Numbered from the stretch's first letter, positions 28,430 through 38,801 are shown. The stretch is DNA of 64,000 nucleotides from Halieaceae bacterium (GCA_902631395.1 CACOYM010000008.1:1-64000); one strand, 5' to 3'. Notes: generated by a model not told the origin, from the sequence alone. Numbers and translations are program-made.

Positions 28430-28552
28430 GGTCCGTGTCGTGCTCCTCAATCGACTGCGAGTAATTCTACCGTGGCCGCTACCAGATGGCGCTCATCCAG
28501 AGCGGTGAAATGTCGCCCCATGCTAAACTGCGACTGTAAACAGGGGGATACT

Positions 28553-29464
28553 GTGTCAGAGCAAATCGTGATCGCTACGCGAGAGAGCCCGCTCGCACTG
28601 TGGCAGGCAGAGCATGTCAAAGCGCGACTAGAGGCGGCGCATGCGGGACTGGGCGTCAGCTTATTGGGCATGACATCCCGCGGTGACCAATTATTGGATA
28701 AACCACTCTTTAAGGTCGGAGGGAAAGGGCTTTTTGTGAAAGAGCTCGAGACCGCATTGCTCGATGGTAGGGCAGATATTGCCGTGCACTCAATGAAAGA
28801 TTTGCCGATGGTTATGCCGGACGGCCTGACTCTGGGTGCGATTTGCGAGCGAGAAGACCCCCGCGACGCATTGGTAGGTTGCTCGGATTTTGGTCAACTC
28901 CCGGAGGGCGCTCGCTTGGGTACCTCCAGTTTGCGCCGGAGCTGTCAGTTGGGTCGGCACCGGCCCGATTTGGAGATCGGATTCTTGCGTGGCAACGTTA
29001 ACACGCGTCTGTCCAAGCTTGACGGTGGAGAGTTCGATGCCATCATTCTCGCCTGTGCAGGCTTGATCAGATTAGGCTTTGAAGAGCGAATCGGTGCGCC
29101 GATTGATCCGGGCCTGTCTCTCCCGGCGGCAGGGCAGGGTGCGGTGGGTATTGAATTTCGTGAGGCAGACGATCGCGTCCGAGAACTGCTTGCGCCGTTA
29201 CATCATTACAGTACAGCGACGCGGGTACTGGCGGAGCGCGCCGTCGTGCGGCGCCTCGACGGCGGTTGCGATGTGCCCATCGCAGCTTTTGCGGAATGGG
29301 AGGGTACAATGCTCTGGTTACGTGCCCGAGTCGGGGCAACAGACGGCAGCACTCTGCTACAGGCTGAGGCCCGGGGTGCTGACCCTGAAGAATTGGGAGC
29401 AAGCGTAGCCGATATGTTGCTATCGCAGGGCGCCGACGCTTTGGTGCGTGCCGCTCGGGGATGA
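28553..29464 (+). CDS. hemC: Hydroxymethylbilane synthase (porphobilinogen deaminase)
   Basis: 303 aa from GTG 28553. This start is chosen because AGGGGG lies just upstream and [15 protein letters not shown] immediately follows. HemC links four porphobilinogens into hydroxymethylbilane. The dipyrromethane cofactor Cys239 is in [14 protein letters not shown]. The catalytic Asp region is [14 protein letters not shown], and the Arg-rich [12 protein letters not shown] is intact. It overlaps hemD by 4 nt. An upstream extension of the frame, which includes an ATG at 28520, overlaps the argH promoter region and lacks homology. Confidence 0.96.
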   Translation: MSEQIVIATRESPLALWQAEHVKARLEAAHAGLGVSLLGMTSRGDQLLDKPLFKVGGKGLFVKELETALLDGRADIAVHSMKDLPMVMPDGLTLGAICEREDPRDALVGCSDFGQLPEGARLGTSSLRRSCQLGRHRPDLEIGFLRGNVNTRLSKLDGGEFDAIILACAGLIRLGFEERIGAPIDPGLSLPAAGQGAVGIEFREADDRVRELLAPLHHYSTATRVLAERAVVRRLDGGCDVPIAAFAEWEGTMLWLRARVGATDGSTLLQAEARGADPEELGASVADMLLSQGADALVRAARG

Positions 29465-30189
29465 CGACTGCCGTTCTGACGCGCCCTCTGGTGGATTGCC
29501 AGCGGCTGTCGAAACTTCTGCAAGATCAGAGCATCCCGCACATTACCCTCCCGATTATGGAGGTGGCTCCACTGCCTGAGTCGCAGTGCTCACCAACACC
29601 GGCGATCAGCCCTGGCACGATCGTGATCTTTGTCAGTGCGAACGCTGTGCGATGGGGGCTTCCCGGACTCAAGTTGGCGCTGGACCAAGTCGACGGCTGC
29701 CAGGTCATTGCAGTTGGCCAGAGGACTCGAGACACGCTGTCGACCGCCGGAATCGACGCGCAGATACCGGAACGCGCTGATTCAGAGAGCCTGTTGCAGA
29801 TGCCCGCTCTTGCGGCGGTCGATAGCAACGGTATTCTAATCGTCAAGGGAGAGGGCGGCCGCGACCTGCTTGCGAAAGAGCTCAATGCGAGAGGCGCCCA
29901 GGTGATTGAATGGTCTTGCTACCGACGTGTATGGCCCGACGTCCCTCTCAGCGCTCTGGATACATTCGCGCATAACGCGCTGGTGTTTCAGGCTAGCAGT
30001 GGCGAGGTACTCTCCCGGTTGTCGGAATTATTGGCTGGCGCCGGTAAAAAGGAACTTCTCCAATCAACGGTGATTGTGCCTTCTGAGCGTGTCGCTGCCT
30101 TGGCGGAGAGTTTAGGTTGGCAGAGCGTAGTGATGGCGGCTGACGCCAGTGATCGGGGCTTTTTACAGGCTATGCAGTCGCTTCTATGA
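29461..30189 (+). CDS. hemD: Uroporphyrinogen-III synthase
   Basis: 242 aa. HemD cyclises hydroxymethylbilane with inversion of ring D. The family diverges strongly in sequence, but the two-domain pattern is present: [12 protein letters not shown] near 55-66, [14 protein letters not shown], and [17 protein letters not shown]. The C-terminal block [13 protein letters not shown] is the usual 'fTSssav' segment. The start ATG overlaps the hemC stop (ATGA), so the two are translationally coupled. Confidence 0.92.
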   Translation: MTTAVLTRPLVDCQRLSKLLQDQSIPHITLPIMEVAPLPESQCSPTPAISPGTIVIFVSANAVRWGLPGLKLALDQVDGCQVIAVGQRTRDTLSTAGIDAQIPERADSESLLQMPALAAVDSNGILIVKGEGGRDLLAKELNARGAQVIEWSCYRRVWPDVPLSALDTFAHNALVFQASSGEVLSRLSELLAGAGKKELLQSTVIVPSERVAALAESLGWQSVVMAADASDRGFLQAMQSLL

Positions 30190-30281
30190 CTGACGAAGGG
30201 TCATACCGGCGGAGAGCGCTACGAATGAGCGAGCGATTCAAACGTGAGCAGAGAACACATGATCGACACTAAGCATAACGT

Positions 30282-31406
30282 ATGAGTGAGCCGGTAACCC
30301 CTGAGCAGCGCGCCGCGCCGCCGAAGTTCGCTCATCCTCGGCGCAGTCGCTTGGCGATGAGTTTTGCCTTCTTGTTGCTTATTACGCTGCTGGCATTGGG
30401 TGGGGCAGGTTATTGGTTTGGCTGGCCGTGGGCGCAGCAACAGTGGCAGCGGCTCGATGCGGTCGAGAATCAGCTCGCGACATTGTCAGCCGAAAGCAAG
30501 CAGCCCCCTCCCGACGTGCCGGCACTGGTGCGGGAGGCTGCCGATGGCAGTGTGCGCAGTGCTATCGGCCAATTAGAGAGCGATTGGCGGCGAGATTTGG
30601 CATCGTGGCAAGCGCAACAGGTGGCGGAACGCGCTGAGTCCGCTCGTCAAATCCGCGATCGTATGGGGCGTGTTGAGAGTCAGATGGACAGGCTGTTAGC
30701 GGTTGACCGGCACGCATGGCTTGGACAGGAAGCGATTTTTCTGACGCGTTTGGCGGACCAGCGGTTGCTGGTTGCCAGAGATGTCGAAGCAGCTATGAGC
30801 TTGCTCACGCAGGCGGATGATCTGCTTCGAGACACTGGCGAGCCACGGTTCGAGGCGTCTCGTCTGGCCCTCGCGAAAGATCTTGCGGCACTCGCTGTCG
30901 TACCAAGAATCGATCAAATAGGTCTGTATGGGAGGCTATCCGCGCTGATCGACCAGATGGATGCTTTGCAGGTTGTAATGGAGATAGAACCGCAGCCCCC
31001 GGCAGAGGTCATCGACGAAGAGTGGGGCGATATGGCAAGCCGCTGGCGGGCGGCCTTAACGGCACTGTCGGATCACCTGGTCATTCGACGCCGCAGTGAC
31101 GATATTGCTCAACTCATGACGCCGGAGTGGGCGGCATTGGCGCGACAGAACGGCCGCATGCTGCTTGAGCAAGCACAGATCGCGATGCTATCAGCCAACC
31201 AACCACTGTATGAGCGCTCGTTGGAGCGAGCCCGAAACTTTGTCAGCTTATTTTCGAAGCAGGACAGTAACCGGGTAAATAGCATCCTCGACGAGATTGA
31301 GGCACTTGAGCGGGAGACTATCTCACCGGACCTCCCGGATCTCACCGAATCGCGCGGTCTACTTGAGGCACAAGTGGAGCGCCTTGGTCGAGAATTAACA
31401 GACTGA
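30282..31406 (+). CDS. hemX: HemX family membrane protein
   Basis: 374 aa. A Pro/Arg-rich cytoplasmic N-terminus (about 25 aa) is followed by one transmembrane helix (about 26-46, FLLLITLLALGGAGYWFGW) and a long coiled-coil periplasmic domain (VENQLATLSAE, RIRDRMGRVESQMDRLL). The region WLGQEAIFLTRLADQRLLVARDVEAA is typical of HemX. The homologue was once called uroporphyrinogen methyltransferase, but no such motif exists; its actual role is unclear. It lies between hemD and hemY, 2 nt before hemY. The 92-nt hemD-hemX gap contains only a 15-codon mini-frame. Confidence 0.9.
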   Translation: MSEPVTPEQRAAPPKFAHPRRSRLAMSFAFLLLITLLALGGAGYWFGWPWAQQQWQRLDAVENQLATLSAESKQPPPDVPALVREAADGSVRSAIGQLESDWRRDLASWQAQQVAERAESARQIRDRMGRVESQMDRLLAVDRHAWLGQEAIFLTRLADQRLLVARDVEAAMSLLTQADDLLRDTGEPRFEASRLALAKDLAALAVVPRIDQIGLYGRLSALIDQMDALQVVMEIEPQPPAEVIDEEWGDMASRWRAALTALSDHLVIRRRSDDIAQLMTPEWAALARQNGRMLLEQAQIAMLSANQPLYERSLERARNFVSLFSKQDSNRVNSILDEIEALERETISPDLPDLTESRGLLEAQVERLGRELTD

Positions 31407-31408
31407 TA

Positions 31409-32590
31409 ATGACTCGCTTAAATATCTACCTAGTTTTGGGCCTGATCGCTGGCGCGATTTGGGTCAACATCGCCACCTTGGATGCGGGTTATTTCTCGTT
31501 TGCCTGGGGTGATTGGCAGGTGGAGACATCGGCTTGGCTGGCCGTATCAATGCTTGTTGTGGTGACCATGCTACTGCTGTTCCTGTTTCGATTGATTCGA
31601 TCCGCGCTAAACGTTCCGGGCGCCATTGGTTTGTGGATGGGCAGCCGCAGTGAGAGAGGAGTCCAGCTTCAAATGTATAAGGGGTTGGCGGCGTTTTATG
31701 AAGGCCGTTGGGACGTGGCGGAGCGCGCGCTGTCCAAGACTCGGGGCGTGCGCGAATCCGCCTTGCTGCATCCACTGTACGCGGCGCTGTCTTTGGTGTA
31801 CCTGAGCAAAACTGAACGCGCGCTGGAACTTCTTGATGCTGCCGAGGAGGCAAAAACCCTGCCGTCAGGGGTGATCGCACTAGTGCGAGCGGAATCTCAT
31901 TTGATGAGCGGGGCTCTCGACCAAGCAACGATGTCGCTCGCCCCGCTGTCAGCGCAAGAGCTGAATACGCCGCGCGGTAAGCTCATTCGCTGTGACCTGG
32001 CGTGGCAACGGAAAGAGTGGCACGAGGTTTGCAATCTGGTTGCCGATGTCAGGCGCAGTCGCTTGTACCCCCCTACGATACTGGATCAGCGTGAGGAGCA
32101 TGCTTGGTGCGAGATGATGAGAGGGAGCGCCGCCCAGGATGTCATGAGTGTCTGGAAACAGGCCCCCGGTCGACTCAAGGGTGAGCATAGCGCGCTGTGG
32201 CAGGAGGTTGTTGAGCGGCTTGTTCAGGAGCAGGATGCGGAAAACCTCTACAAGGCTACATCGGCTAGATTGGAACAGTTTGGAGAAGCCCCGACCCTGC
32301 AATGTGTTGTCAAGCTGCCAGACCACTTTGCGATGAAGCTGAGAAAGCGCGTAGCTCGCTGGATGGATCACGATATTGGGGGTGATTGCCACGCAGCGCT
32401 GGCCCATATCGCGGAGAAGAGCGGTGACGAGGCTGCGGCGGGTGACTTGTGGCAGATTGCCTACGAGAAAGAGCCATCGCCAGTCCACGCTGCGCGCTGG
32501 GCGAATTGGCTACGGCGAGCAGGTCATGAGGAGCGCGCGAGCAAGCTGGAAGCTGGGGTGCTTTCCGCCTTGATTACAAATCAAGGGTGA
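31409..32590 (+). CDS. hemY: HemY, tetratricopeptide membrane protein
   Basis: 393 aa. Two N-terminal transmembrane helices (LNIYLVLGLIAGAIWVNI and WLAVSMLVVVTMLLLFLF) precede a TPR-like helical domain (MYKGLAAFYEGRWDVAERAL, HPLYAALSLVYLSKTERALEL). It is the protoheme IX biogenesis protein HemY of proteobacteria, unrelated to the Bacillus protoporphyrinogen oxidase of the same name. Its molecular function is not settled. Last gene of hemCDXY and convergent with ubiD. Confidence 0.92.
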   Translation: MTRLNIYLVLGLIAGAIWVNIATLDAGYFSFAWGDWQVETSAWLAVSMLVVVTMLLLFLFRLIRSALNVPGAIGLWMGSRSERGVQLQMYKGLAAFYEGRWDVAERALSKTRGVRESALLHPLYAALSLVYLSKTERALELLDAAEEAKTLPSGVIALVRAESHLMSGALDQATMSLAPLSAQELNTPRGKLIRCDLAWQRKEWHEVCNLVADVRRSRLYPPTILDQREEHAWCEMMRGSAAQDVMSVWKQAPGRLKGEHSALWQEVVERLVQEQDAENLYKATSARLEQFGEAPTLQCVVKLPDHFAMKLRKRVARWMDHDIGGDCHAALAHIAEKSGDEAAAGDLWQIAYEKEPSPVHAARWANWLRRAGHEERASKLEAGVLSALITNQG

Positions 32591-32651
32591 AGGAGCATAA
32601 TCAAGGGTAAAAGAGCGGACACCGCTACCGTCCGGACTGAGCCCTGAATAC

Positions 32652-34148
32652 CTAGCGGCCCGGGAGGTCGATACCCAACGTCGCCCAGAGTTGGTCGACC
32701 CGTTCTCGGGTGCCCGCGTCCATCTTGATAGTGCGGCCCCACTCGCGATCGGTCTCGCCTTCCCACTTATGCGTGGCATCCATACCAATCTTTGATCCGA
32801 GTCCAGCTACGGGCGATGCAAAATCCAGATAGTCGATAGGCGTGCTCTCTACAATGGTGCAGTCTCGAGCGGGGTCCATCCGCGTCGTAATCGCCCAGAT
32901 CACATCTTCCCAGGAGCGTGCATTGATGTCGTCGTCCGTGATGATGATGAACTTGGTGTACATGAATTGCCGAAGGAAAGACCACACGCCAAACATCACA
33001 CGCTTCGCATGTCCAGGATATTCCTTGCGCATGGTGACCACGGCCATGCGGTACGAGCAGCCTTCGGGTGGCAGATAGAAATCGCTGATCTCCGGGAACT
33101 GTTTTTTTAGGAGCGGTACAAACACCTCGTTAAGCGCCACACCTAAGATCGCGGGCTCATCAGGTGGCCGGCCTGTATAGGTGCTGTGATAAATCGGATT
33201 TTCCCGGGTTGTCATTGTGTCTACGGTAAAGACTGGGAAACGCTCGACCTCGTTGTAATAGCCTGTGTGGTCACCGAAGGGACCCTCGTCGGCCATTTCG
33301 GTCGGATCGATATAGCCTTCTAAAATGATCTCACTATGAGCGGGCACCATGAGATTGTTGTTACGGCAGGTATCGGTGATGCATTGGGTCAAGTCCGTCT
33401 TTTTACCCCGCAGCAAGCCGGCAAAAGCGTATTCAGACAGGGCGTCGGGTACCGGTGTAACTGCCCCGAGAGTTGTCGCGGGATCTGCGCCCAGCGAGAT
33501 GGCGACGGGGAAGGGTTTACCCGGACGTTTTAGTTGCCAGTCGCGAAAATCTAGCGCACCACCCCGATGAGACAGCCAGCGCATGATGAGCTTATTGCGT
33601 CCAATGAGCTGCATCCGGTAGATGCCCAGATTCATTCGCTCTTTTTCAGGGCCGCGGGTGATCACGAGGGGCCAGGTTACGAGCGGCCCGACATCCTCTG
33701 GCCAGCAGGTTTGAATCGGTAGCTTCGTGAGGTCGACCCTGTCGCCACGCAAGATAACCCGTTGGCAAGGGGCTCTCTTGACTATATTTGGCCCCATGGT
33801 AAGTATTTTTTTAAGCAAGGGCGCCTTGTCGACCAGATCTTTGAAACCTTTCGGTGGATCAGGTTGCCTTAGATAGGCCAGCAATTCGCCCACTTCTTGC
33901 AGCGCCTCGACATTCTCTTCGCCCATCCCTAATGCGACTCGCCGCTCTGCGCCGAAGAGGTTTGCCAACACGGGGATATCGTAGCCTTTCGGATTTTCGA
34001 ATAGCAGTGCAGGTCCGCCACCTCTCAGGGTACGATCCCCAATCTCGGTCATTTCGAGATTGGGGTCAACTTCCGCAACGATTCGGACGAGATCTCCTCG
34101 TCTTTCTAGGTCGTTAATGAATTCACGGAGGTCTACAAAACTGGGCAT
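32652..34148 (-). CDS. ubiD: 4-hydroxy-3-polyprenylbenzoate decarboxylase
   Basis: 498 aa, matching E. coli UbiD (497 aa). The enzyme uses prenylated FMN to decarboxylate the ubiquinone precursor. Visible: [20 protein letters not shown] at the N-terminus, the prFMN/metal segment [26 protein letters not shown], and [20 protein letters not shown] with the conserved Glu/Asp acid-base residues. It lies 9 nt downstream of rho on the same strand, a neighbourhood shared with pseudomonads. Confidence 0.96.
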   Translation of the reverse strand: MPSFVDLREFINDLERRGDLVRIVAEVDPNLEMTEIGDRTLRGGGPALLFENPKGYDIPVLANLFGAERRVALGMGEENVEALQEVGELLAYLRQPDPPKGFKDLVDKAPLLKKILTMGPNIVKRAPCQRVILRGDRVDLTKLPIQTCWPEDVGPLVTWPLVITRGPEKERMNLGIYRMQLIGRNKLIMRWLSHRGGALDFRDWQLKRPGKPFPVAISLGADPATTLGAVTPVPDALSEYAFAGLLRGKKTDLTQCITDTCRNNNLMVPAHSEIILEGYIDPTEMADEGPFGDHTGYYNEVERFPVFTVDTMTTRENPIYHSTYTGRPPDEPAILGVALNEVFVPLLKKQFPEISDFYLPPEGCSYRMAVVTMRKEYPGHAKRVMFGVWSFLRQFMYTKFIIITDDDINARSWEDVIWAITTRMDPARDCTIVESTPIDYLDFASPVAGLGSKIGMDATHKWEGETDREWGRTIKMDAGTRERVDQLWATLGIDLPGR

Positions 34149-34157
34149 AGCTGCGGA

Positions 34158-35801
34158 TTACTTCCGCTTCATGGACTTGAAAAACTCTTCGTTGGATTTG
34201 GTGTCTTTAAGCTTGTCGAGCTGAAATTCAATCGCAGGCAGATCTTCCATACCATGAAGTAGCTTGCGTAGAATCCACATGCGCTGTAGCTCCTCGTCTC
34301 CTGTGAGCAATTCCTCGCGACGGGTGCCAGAACGACGAATATTGATCGCAGGATAAACGCGCTTCTCCGCGATCTTTCGATCAAGGTGCAATTCCAGATT
34401 ACCAGTTCCCTTGAACTCTTCGTAAATCACCTCATCCATTTTGGATCCAGTGTCAATTAAAGCAGTTGCAATAATCGACAGGCTGCCGCCTTCCTCTATG
34501 TTACGTGCCGCACCGAAGAATCTTTTTGGTCGCTCGAGCGCGTGTGCGTCAACGCCACCTGTGAGCACCTTGCCCGAGCTGGGGATAACGGTGTTATACG
34601 CGCGTGCTAATCTCGTGATGGAATCCAAGAGGATCACTACATCGCGCTTGTGTTCCACTAGTCGCTTGGCTTTCTCGATCACCATGTCAGCGACCTGAAC
34701 GTGACGTGAAGGGGGCTCGTCAAAGGTAGACGCTACAACCTCAGCGCCGCGAGCACCCACTGAACGCTGCATCTCTGTGACTTCTTCTGGACGTTCGTCA
34801 ATAAGCAGCACGATCACATAACATTCCGGGTTATTGGATATGATTGCCTGCGCGATGTTCTGCATCATGATGGTTTTGCCGGCCTTGGGCGGGGCAACCA
34901 AGAGGCCACGTTGCCCTTTTCCGATGGGAGCTACCAGGTCAATCAGACGGCCAGTCAGATCTTCAGTAGAGCCATTTCCTTTCTCCAGCGTCAGTCGCTC
35001 GTTGGGGAACAGTGGGGTGAGGTTTTCAAACAGGATCTTGCTTTTTGCACTCTCCGGAGACTCGAAGTTTACGTCCTTGACCTTCAGCAGGGCGAAGTAG
35101 CGCTCCGAATCTTTAGGGGGGCGTATCATTCCGGTGACTGTGTCACCGGTTCTGAGGTTGAAACGTCGAATTTGACTTGGACTAACGTAGATGTCGTCGG
35201 GACCTGCCAAAAACGAACTGTCTGCAGAGCGCAGAAAGCCGAACCCGTCCTGCAAAATTTCGAGAACACCGTCACCCCAAATGTCTTCACCACTCTTCGC
35301 ATGTCGCTTCAACAGGGCAAAGATGATGTCCTGCTTGCGAGAGCGAGCCATGTTATCGATGCCCATCTCCCTGGCCATGTCGATCAACTCTTGCGTCGAC
35401 TTATTCTTGAGCTCAGTGAGGCTCATCGGGTTAGCGCTGGGCGTGTTGGGGTCGCGACGAGGTCGTCGCTGTCTACCTCGCCGGGATCTGCCCTGGGGCG
35501 TGCCCACATCTGTATTTGCCTCGGTCTCAGTCGACGTCTCGGCCGATGCTTCCGCGGGTTTATCCTCGAATGTCTCCGACTCCGCTCCCTTAAGTTTCAG
35601 GGTGCGACTACCTTTCTTGCCGGTCTCATCAGCGGTTTCGGAGCTCTCCATCTCGCTTGCTGCTGGGGACTCGTTGTTGGGGGCTTCCAACTCGCTTGCT
35701 GCTGGGGACTCGTTGTTGGGGACTTCCAACTCGCTTGCTGCTGGGGACTCGTTGTTGGGGACTTCCAACTCTTCGGCATTGGCGCTGGTTTGTTCTTCCA
35801 C
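34158..35801 (-). CDS. rho: Transcription termination factor Rho, extended N-terminus
   Basis: 547 aa versus 419 in E. coli. The start is GTG 35801 with GGAAG upstream. Residues 1-125 are an extra, low-complexity segment. First comes an acidic part with three 13-residue repeats ([13 protein letters not shown] type), then a Lys/Arg-rich stretch ([13 protein letters not shown]). The canonical Rho begins near 126 ([20 protein letters not shown]), with the RNA-binding cold-shock-like domain at [17 protein letters not shown], Walker A APPKAGKT (303-310) and Q/R-loop region. Similar long charged insertions occur in high-GC actinobacterial Rho; here the extension is N-terminal. The 279-nt leader to trxA may hold the autoregulatory region. 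Confidence 0.96.
   Translation of the reverse strand: MEEQTSANAEELEVPNNESPAASELEVPNNESPAASELEAPNNESPAASEMESSETADETGKKGSRTLKLKGAESETFEDKPAEASAETSTETEANTDVGTPQGRSRRGRQRRPRRDPNTPSANPMSLTELKNKSTQELIDMAREMGIDNMARSRKQDIIFALLKRHAKSGEDIWGDGVLEILQDGFGFLRSADSSFLAGPDDIYVSPSQIRRFNLRTGDTVTGMIRPPKDSERYFALLKVKDVNFESPESAKSKILFENLTPLFPNERLTLEKGNGSTEDLTGRLIDLVAPIGKGQRGLLVAPPKAGKTIMMQNIAQAIISNNPECYVIVLLIDERPEEVTEMQRSVGARGAEVVASTFDEPPSRHVQVADMVIEKAKRLVEHKRDVVILLDSITRLARAYNTVIPSSGKVLTGGVDAHALERPKRFFGAARNIEEGGSLSIIATALIDTGSKMDEVIYEEFKGTGNLELHLDRKIAEKRVYPAINIRRSGTRREELLTGDEELQRMWILRKLLHGMEDLPAIEFQLDKLKDTKSNEEFFKSMKRK
35653..35769. repeat. Three tandem 39-bp repeats inside rho
   Basis: Units start at 35653, 35692 and 35731. 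They are nearly identical; one G/A difference turns Val into Ala in one copy. The unit is in frame and encodes 13 residues, so copy-number change would keep Rho in frame. Confidence 0.95.
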
Positions 35802-36080
35802 GAATGACTTCCAACTTGATCAGAAATTAAAAAAGGAAACGTTTTGCTCCCTACGGCGCTTATTGCTTCTTCTGCTTATGCGTCCCGGGATGCGCAAGCA
35901 CTTGACCGATCTCTTCGTTTCAGAAACCATGCGCGGGTAATAAACTGGGGCGCAGTGAGATTAAAAAGGAAGAGGTGTTAGGTGCTGCGAGAGCCGTAAA
36001 TGCTCAACTTTTGCGAAGGTAGCACCCAGGGACGGGCGCGTCCAGCAAAATATTGTCAGGTTTTTCGTGGATGTTGTGGT

Positions 36081-36407
36081 TCAGACAACGCTTTCAAAGA
36101 GCTCTACCAGTTGTGACTTGGACAGTGCACCCACCTTGGTGTCCACCGCGTTTCCACCTTTGAACATGATTAGTGTCGGTATGCCCCTTATATTAAATTT
36201 CCCCGGCATGTCGGGGTTGGCGTCAACGTCAACCTTGCAGACTTTGACTTTGCCCGCATACTCCCCGGCAACATCTTCCAAAATAGGAGCGATCATTTTG
36301 CAAGGTCCGCACCATTCTGCCCAAAAATCGACGAGTACGGGTACATCGCTGGACAACACCTCCGCGTCGAAGTTGTCGTCAGTAACGTGGAGGATTTCAG
36401 TGCTCAT
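36081..36407 (-). CDS. trxA: Thioredoxin 1
   Basis: 108 aa with the classical WCGPC active site (Cys33, Cys36) and the conserved cis-Pro loop (RGIPTLIMFKGG). It is the cytosolic disulfide reductase for ribonucleotide reductase, peroxiredoxins and others. GGAG precedes the ATG. Upstream of rho on the same strand, a conserved gammaproteobacterial order, but the 279-nt gap suggests rho has its own promoter. Confidence 0.97.
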   Translation of the reverse strand: MSTEILHVTDDNFDAEVLSSDVPVLVDFWAEWCGPCKMIAPILEDVAGEYAGKVKVCKVDVDANPDMPGKFNIRGIPTLIMFKGGNAVDTKVGALSKSQLVELFESVV

Positions 36408-36544
36408 GTTGGCTCCGTTAACAGGTCTTGGGTATCGCAGTTAGAGCTAGATTATAGAGTGTCTTAATACGATAAGGTATTGGGAAGAAAATAGTCCACT
36501 GGCTTGGGGCCATTAAGGCTTGGTTGCGCATCAGAGGAGAAGCC

Positions 36545-36826
36545 ATGAACGGAGACACCGCGGCTTGGTGGGTGTATCTGCTGCAATGCAGCGATCAGAC
36601 TCTGTACACGGGGATTACCACCGATTTGAACCGCCGGATTCAGGAGCACAATGGATTGACCGGCGGTGGTGCGCGCTACACGCGTTCTCGCCGACCTGTG
36701 CAACTAGTGTGGTCTGAAATCAGCGAATCGCGCTCTGCAGCCTCACAGCGCGAGGCTGCCATTCGCAGACTAAGCCGTTTACAAAAAGAGCAGTTGATAC
36801 AAGACGCTCTGGGAGACCCATTATGA
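36545..36826 (+). CDS. GIY-YIG nuclease-domain protein (YhbQ/UPF0213-like)
   Basis: 93 aa from ATG 36545, with AGGAGA 7 nt upstream; the frame start at 36524 has no such site. The single GIY-YIG domain has WVYLLQCSDQTLYTGITTDL, NRRIQEHN and a downstream conserved Glu in REAAIRRLSRL. These stand-alone domains are thought to be small nucleases acting on branched or single-stranded DNA; the physiological role is unclear. It overlaps the next gene by 4 nt (ATGA). Confidence 0.88.
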   Translation: MNGDTAAWWVYLLQCSDQTLYTGITTDLNRRIQEHNGLTGGGARYTRSRRPVQLVWSEISESRSAASQREAAIRRLSRLQKEQLIQDALGDPL

Positions 36827-37323
36827 TGACGGTAGAAAACTTTTGGGATTGGGCGTTAGCGCGCTACGGTTGCGCCGAGAGTCAGCAGCTCTTGTTGCGA
36901 CTGCAGAATGAGGGTGGACTTGTGATACTCGAGGCCTTGTTCGCGTGTTGGTTAGCGCGATGTGGGCAGCGGTGGCGGGTGAGCGACGTTGACCGAATGC
37001 ATGGCTCAACTGCTGCCTGGATTGACGAAGTCGTGCTGCCTTTGCGGGTGACGAGAGAGAAATGGACGTCCGATCCGGATCGGAAGCAACAGCGGGAATT
37101 ACTCTTGAAGCTAGAGGTTCAGGCAGAGCGACACCTGGCAGATTTGATCTGGTCCTCGACGGCAGAGTGTCATGCCCTACCAGATACTCTGTCTAAAGCG
37201 GGTGGCGCTGACGTGGTGTCGCAGTTGATGGCAAATAATCTGTCTGTGCTACCGATTTTCTGCCAAGGTGAATATGTCTCTGAAAGTGCGCGACTTGTAG
37301 CACTGCTTAATGAGTCGACGTAA
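36823..37323 (+). CDS. TIGR02444 (DUF2390) family protein
   Basis: 166 aa, soluble and helical. It matches TIGR02444: FWDWALARYGCAES at the N-terminus, the central NEGGLVILEALFACWLA, and VVLPLRVTREKW. No function is known. The ATGA overlap with the GIY-YIG gene implies coupled expression. Codon use resembles that of its neighbours. Confidence 0.82.
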   Translation: MMTVENFWDWALARYGCAESQQLLLRLQNEGGLVILEALFACWLARCGQRWRVSDVDRMHGSTAAWIDEVVLPLRVTREKWTSDPDRKQQRELLLKLEVQAERHLADLIWSSTAECHALPDTLSKAGGADVVSQLMANNLSVLPIFCQGEYVSESARLVALLNEST

Positions 37324-37363
37324 CATCGCCCCCCGGCTAACACGAGGAAAGGGAGAATAGGTG

Positions 37364-38092
37364 ATGAGTACCTCGATTAACATAATGATTGCTATCGTAA
37401 CTGCCATATTGCTGACCATTACTTTGGGTTGCGATGGTGCTTCGCAAGACGAGGAAGTCCTACTGGAAACAACTGGCGCGCGGCTCAGCTACGGTATTGG
37501 CATGCGGATGGGTCAAAGAATGGAAGCAGATGGCATGATGGTTGACGTCGAGGCCTATGCAGCCGGACTTAAGGACGCCATGGCAGGTGCAGACTCCAAA
37601 ATGACTGAGGAAGAGATCAATACGGAAATGACAGCTTTTCAAGAACGTCGGCAAGCGGAAGCAGAAGCCGAGCGTACTGCGCTGGCACAGACTAATCTCG
37701 AGGCAGGTAGAGCTTATATGGCAGAGATGAGTGCCCGTGAAGAAATAGAGACGACCGAATCAGGTCTTCAATATATCGTTGTTGAGCCGGGTGAGGGCGA
37801 AAACCCCGTTGCTGAGGACTCTGTAGAGGTGCATTACGAAGGCCGTCTAATAGATGGCACTGTCTTCGATAGCAGTTTCGAACGCGGTCAAACTGTAACC
37901 TTTGGCCTGATGCAGGTAATTGCAGGCTGGACAGAAGGTCTGCAATTGATGAAGCCAGGCGGAAAGTTCAAGTTCATCATCCCTCCTGAGTTGGGTTACG
38001 GCGAGGGCGGTACGGGACAAATGATTGGCCCTAACGCGACGCTCTTGTTTGATGTTGAATTGATCGCAGTGGTTCCCAGAGGGGAAGATTAA
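37364..38092 (+). CDS. FKBP-type peptidyl-prolyl isomerase, lipoprotein
   Basis: 242 aa from ATG 37364. A signal peptide ends in lipobox TLGC (Cys23). The N-terminal FKBP_N dimerisation helix region (YGIGMRMGQRMEADGM through RTALAQTNLEAGRAYM) precedes the FKBP domain from about 140 (VEVHYEGRLIDGTVFDSSFE, VIAGWTEGLQLMKPGGKFK, PPELGYGE). Catalytic-site aromatic residues are present. Probable role: folding of envelope proteins, as for FkpA or Mip. It lies 38 nt after the TIGR02444 gene and may have its own promoter. Confidence 0.92.
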   Translation: MSTSINIMIAIVTAILLTITLGCDGASQDEEVLLETTGARLSYGIGMRMGQRMEADGMMVDVEAYAAGLKDAMAGADSKMTEEEINTEMTAFQERRQAEAEAERTALAQTNLEAGRAYMAEMSAREEIETTESGLQYIVVEPGEGENPVAEDSVEVHYEGRLIDGTVFDSSFERGQTVTFGLMQVIAGWTEGLQLMKPGGKFKFIIPPELGYGEGGTGQMIGPNATLLFDVELIAVVPRGED

Positions 38093-38217
38093 GTTTTCTG
38101 CTTAATTCTTCGTTGATCTGAGATTCACATCGCTAGGGTCCCAGGAAAATCCATAACGACCCCGGGGACCTTATCCATTCCCAAGCGCCAACATAGCCTG
38201 AGCGGGACTTGGCTAAC

Positions 38218-38565
38218 CTAATTTCTACCTCTGCGTTCGTAGGGTTTTTTGCTAGGAGGTCCGCTTAAAGGCTTGACCTGTAAGCCCATAAAATCTCTGG
38301 TCTCTTGTGTTGTGTCCACCTGACTGCCATTGATGTCGTGATCGCATGATGAAGATATCGCTTTCGCTTTGAAGCACGCCGACGCAGCAGCCATACCGGC
38401 CATTCTGGCGGTATCCTTATTCCACCAACCGCTCGCCCCCGCTTTCATCTCAATGAGCGTCTCTTCCACGACACCTTCACAGTCGATCGTGGCGGCGAAA
38501 GTTGCGTTGCCCAAGGCAAATGTCAGCAGCGCAACAAAGAGCATGGTCGAGTTTTTAAGCAACAT
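38218..38565 (-). CDS. Small secreted protein of unknown family
   Basis: 115 aa with a clear signal peptide (MLFVALLTFALGNATFA). AGGA lies upstream of ATG 38565. The mature part has three Cys (DCEGVVEETL, ASACFKAK, SSSCDHDI), which could leave one free or form one disulfide, and a basic, Pro-rich tail (GPPSKKPYERRGRN). GWWNKDTARMAGMAAASACF looks like a conserved helix. I do not recognise the family. Convergent with the FKBP gene and divergent from the TorF gene. Confidence 0.65.
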   Translation of the reverse strand: MLLKNSTMLFVALLTFALGNATFAATIDCEGVVEETLIEMKAGASGWWNKDTARMAGMAAASACFKAKAISSSCDHDINGSQVDTTQETRDFMGLQVKPLSGPPSKKPYERRGRN

Positions 38566-38689
38566 GTAGCTATTTTCCTGGTGAGCGCAATCAAGTTGGC
38601 TTATCTACGCCGCAACGCGTCGCTCCGGATTAGAACCGCATGGCGCGGAAGATAAGATTTAGCGTATCGCGCTATGTTTGTGCGATCAC

Positions 38690-38704
38690 GCACCGCTTTG
38701 GAGC
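38690..38704 (+). promoter_or_regulatory. NtrC binding site before the TorF gene
   Basis: GCACCGCTTTGGAGC matches GCAC-N5-TGGTGC with one mismatch. It overlaps a perfect hairpin-like palindrome, GTGCG-ATCA-CGCAC (38680-38693). Its centre is about 107 nt upstream of the -24 element at 38804, the same spacing class as at glnK. Confidence 0.68.
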
Positions 38705-38801
38705 GTTGGTCCTGCTGTAAAGGTTATGAACAGGGCGGTTTCTCGCACTTCAGACAGTGATTCTTTTAAAAAATTTTACTCAAAACAGTCACATAAAAAC
38801 T

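Noticed and set aside
35191-35940. 249-codon plus-strand frame opposite rho
   Set aside because: It is antisense to conserved Rho domains and the rho repeats; repeated Leu/Gly pattern is a by-product of the repeat.
38680-38693. Palindrome GTGCG-ATCA-CGCAC as a separate operator
   Set aside because: It overlaps the NtrC-like site and can be explained as part of it; no independent regulator can be named.
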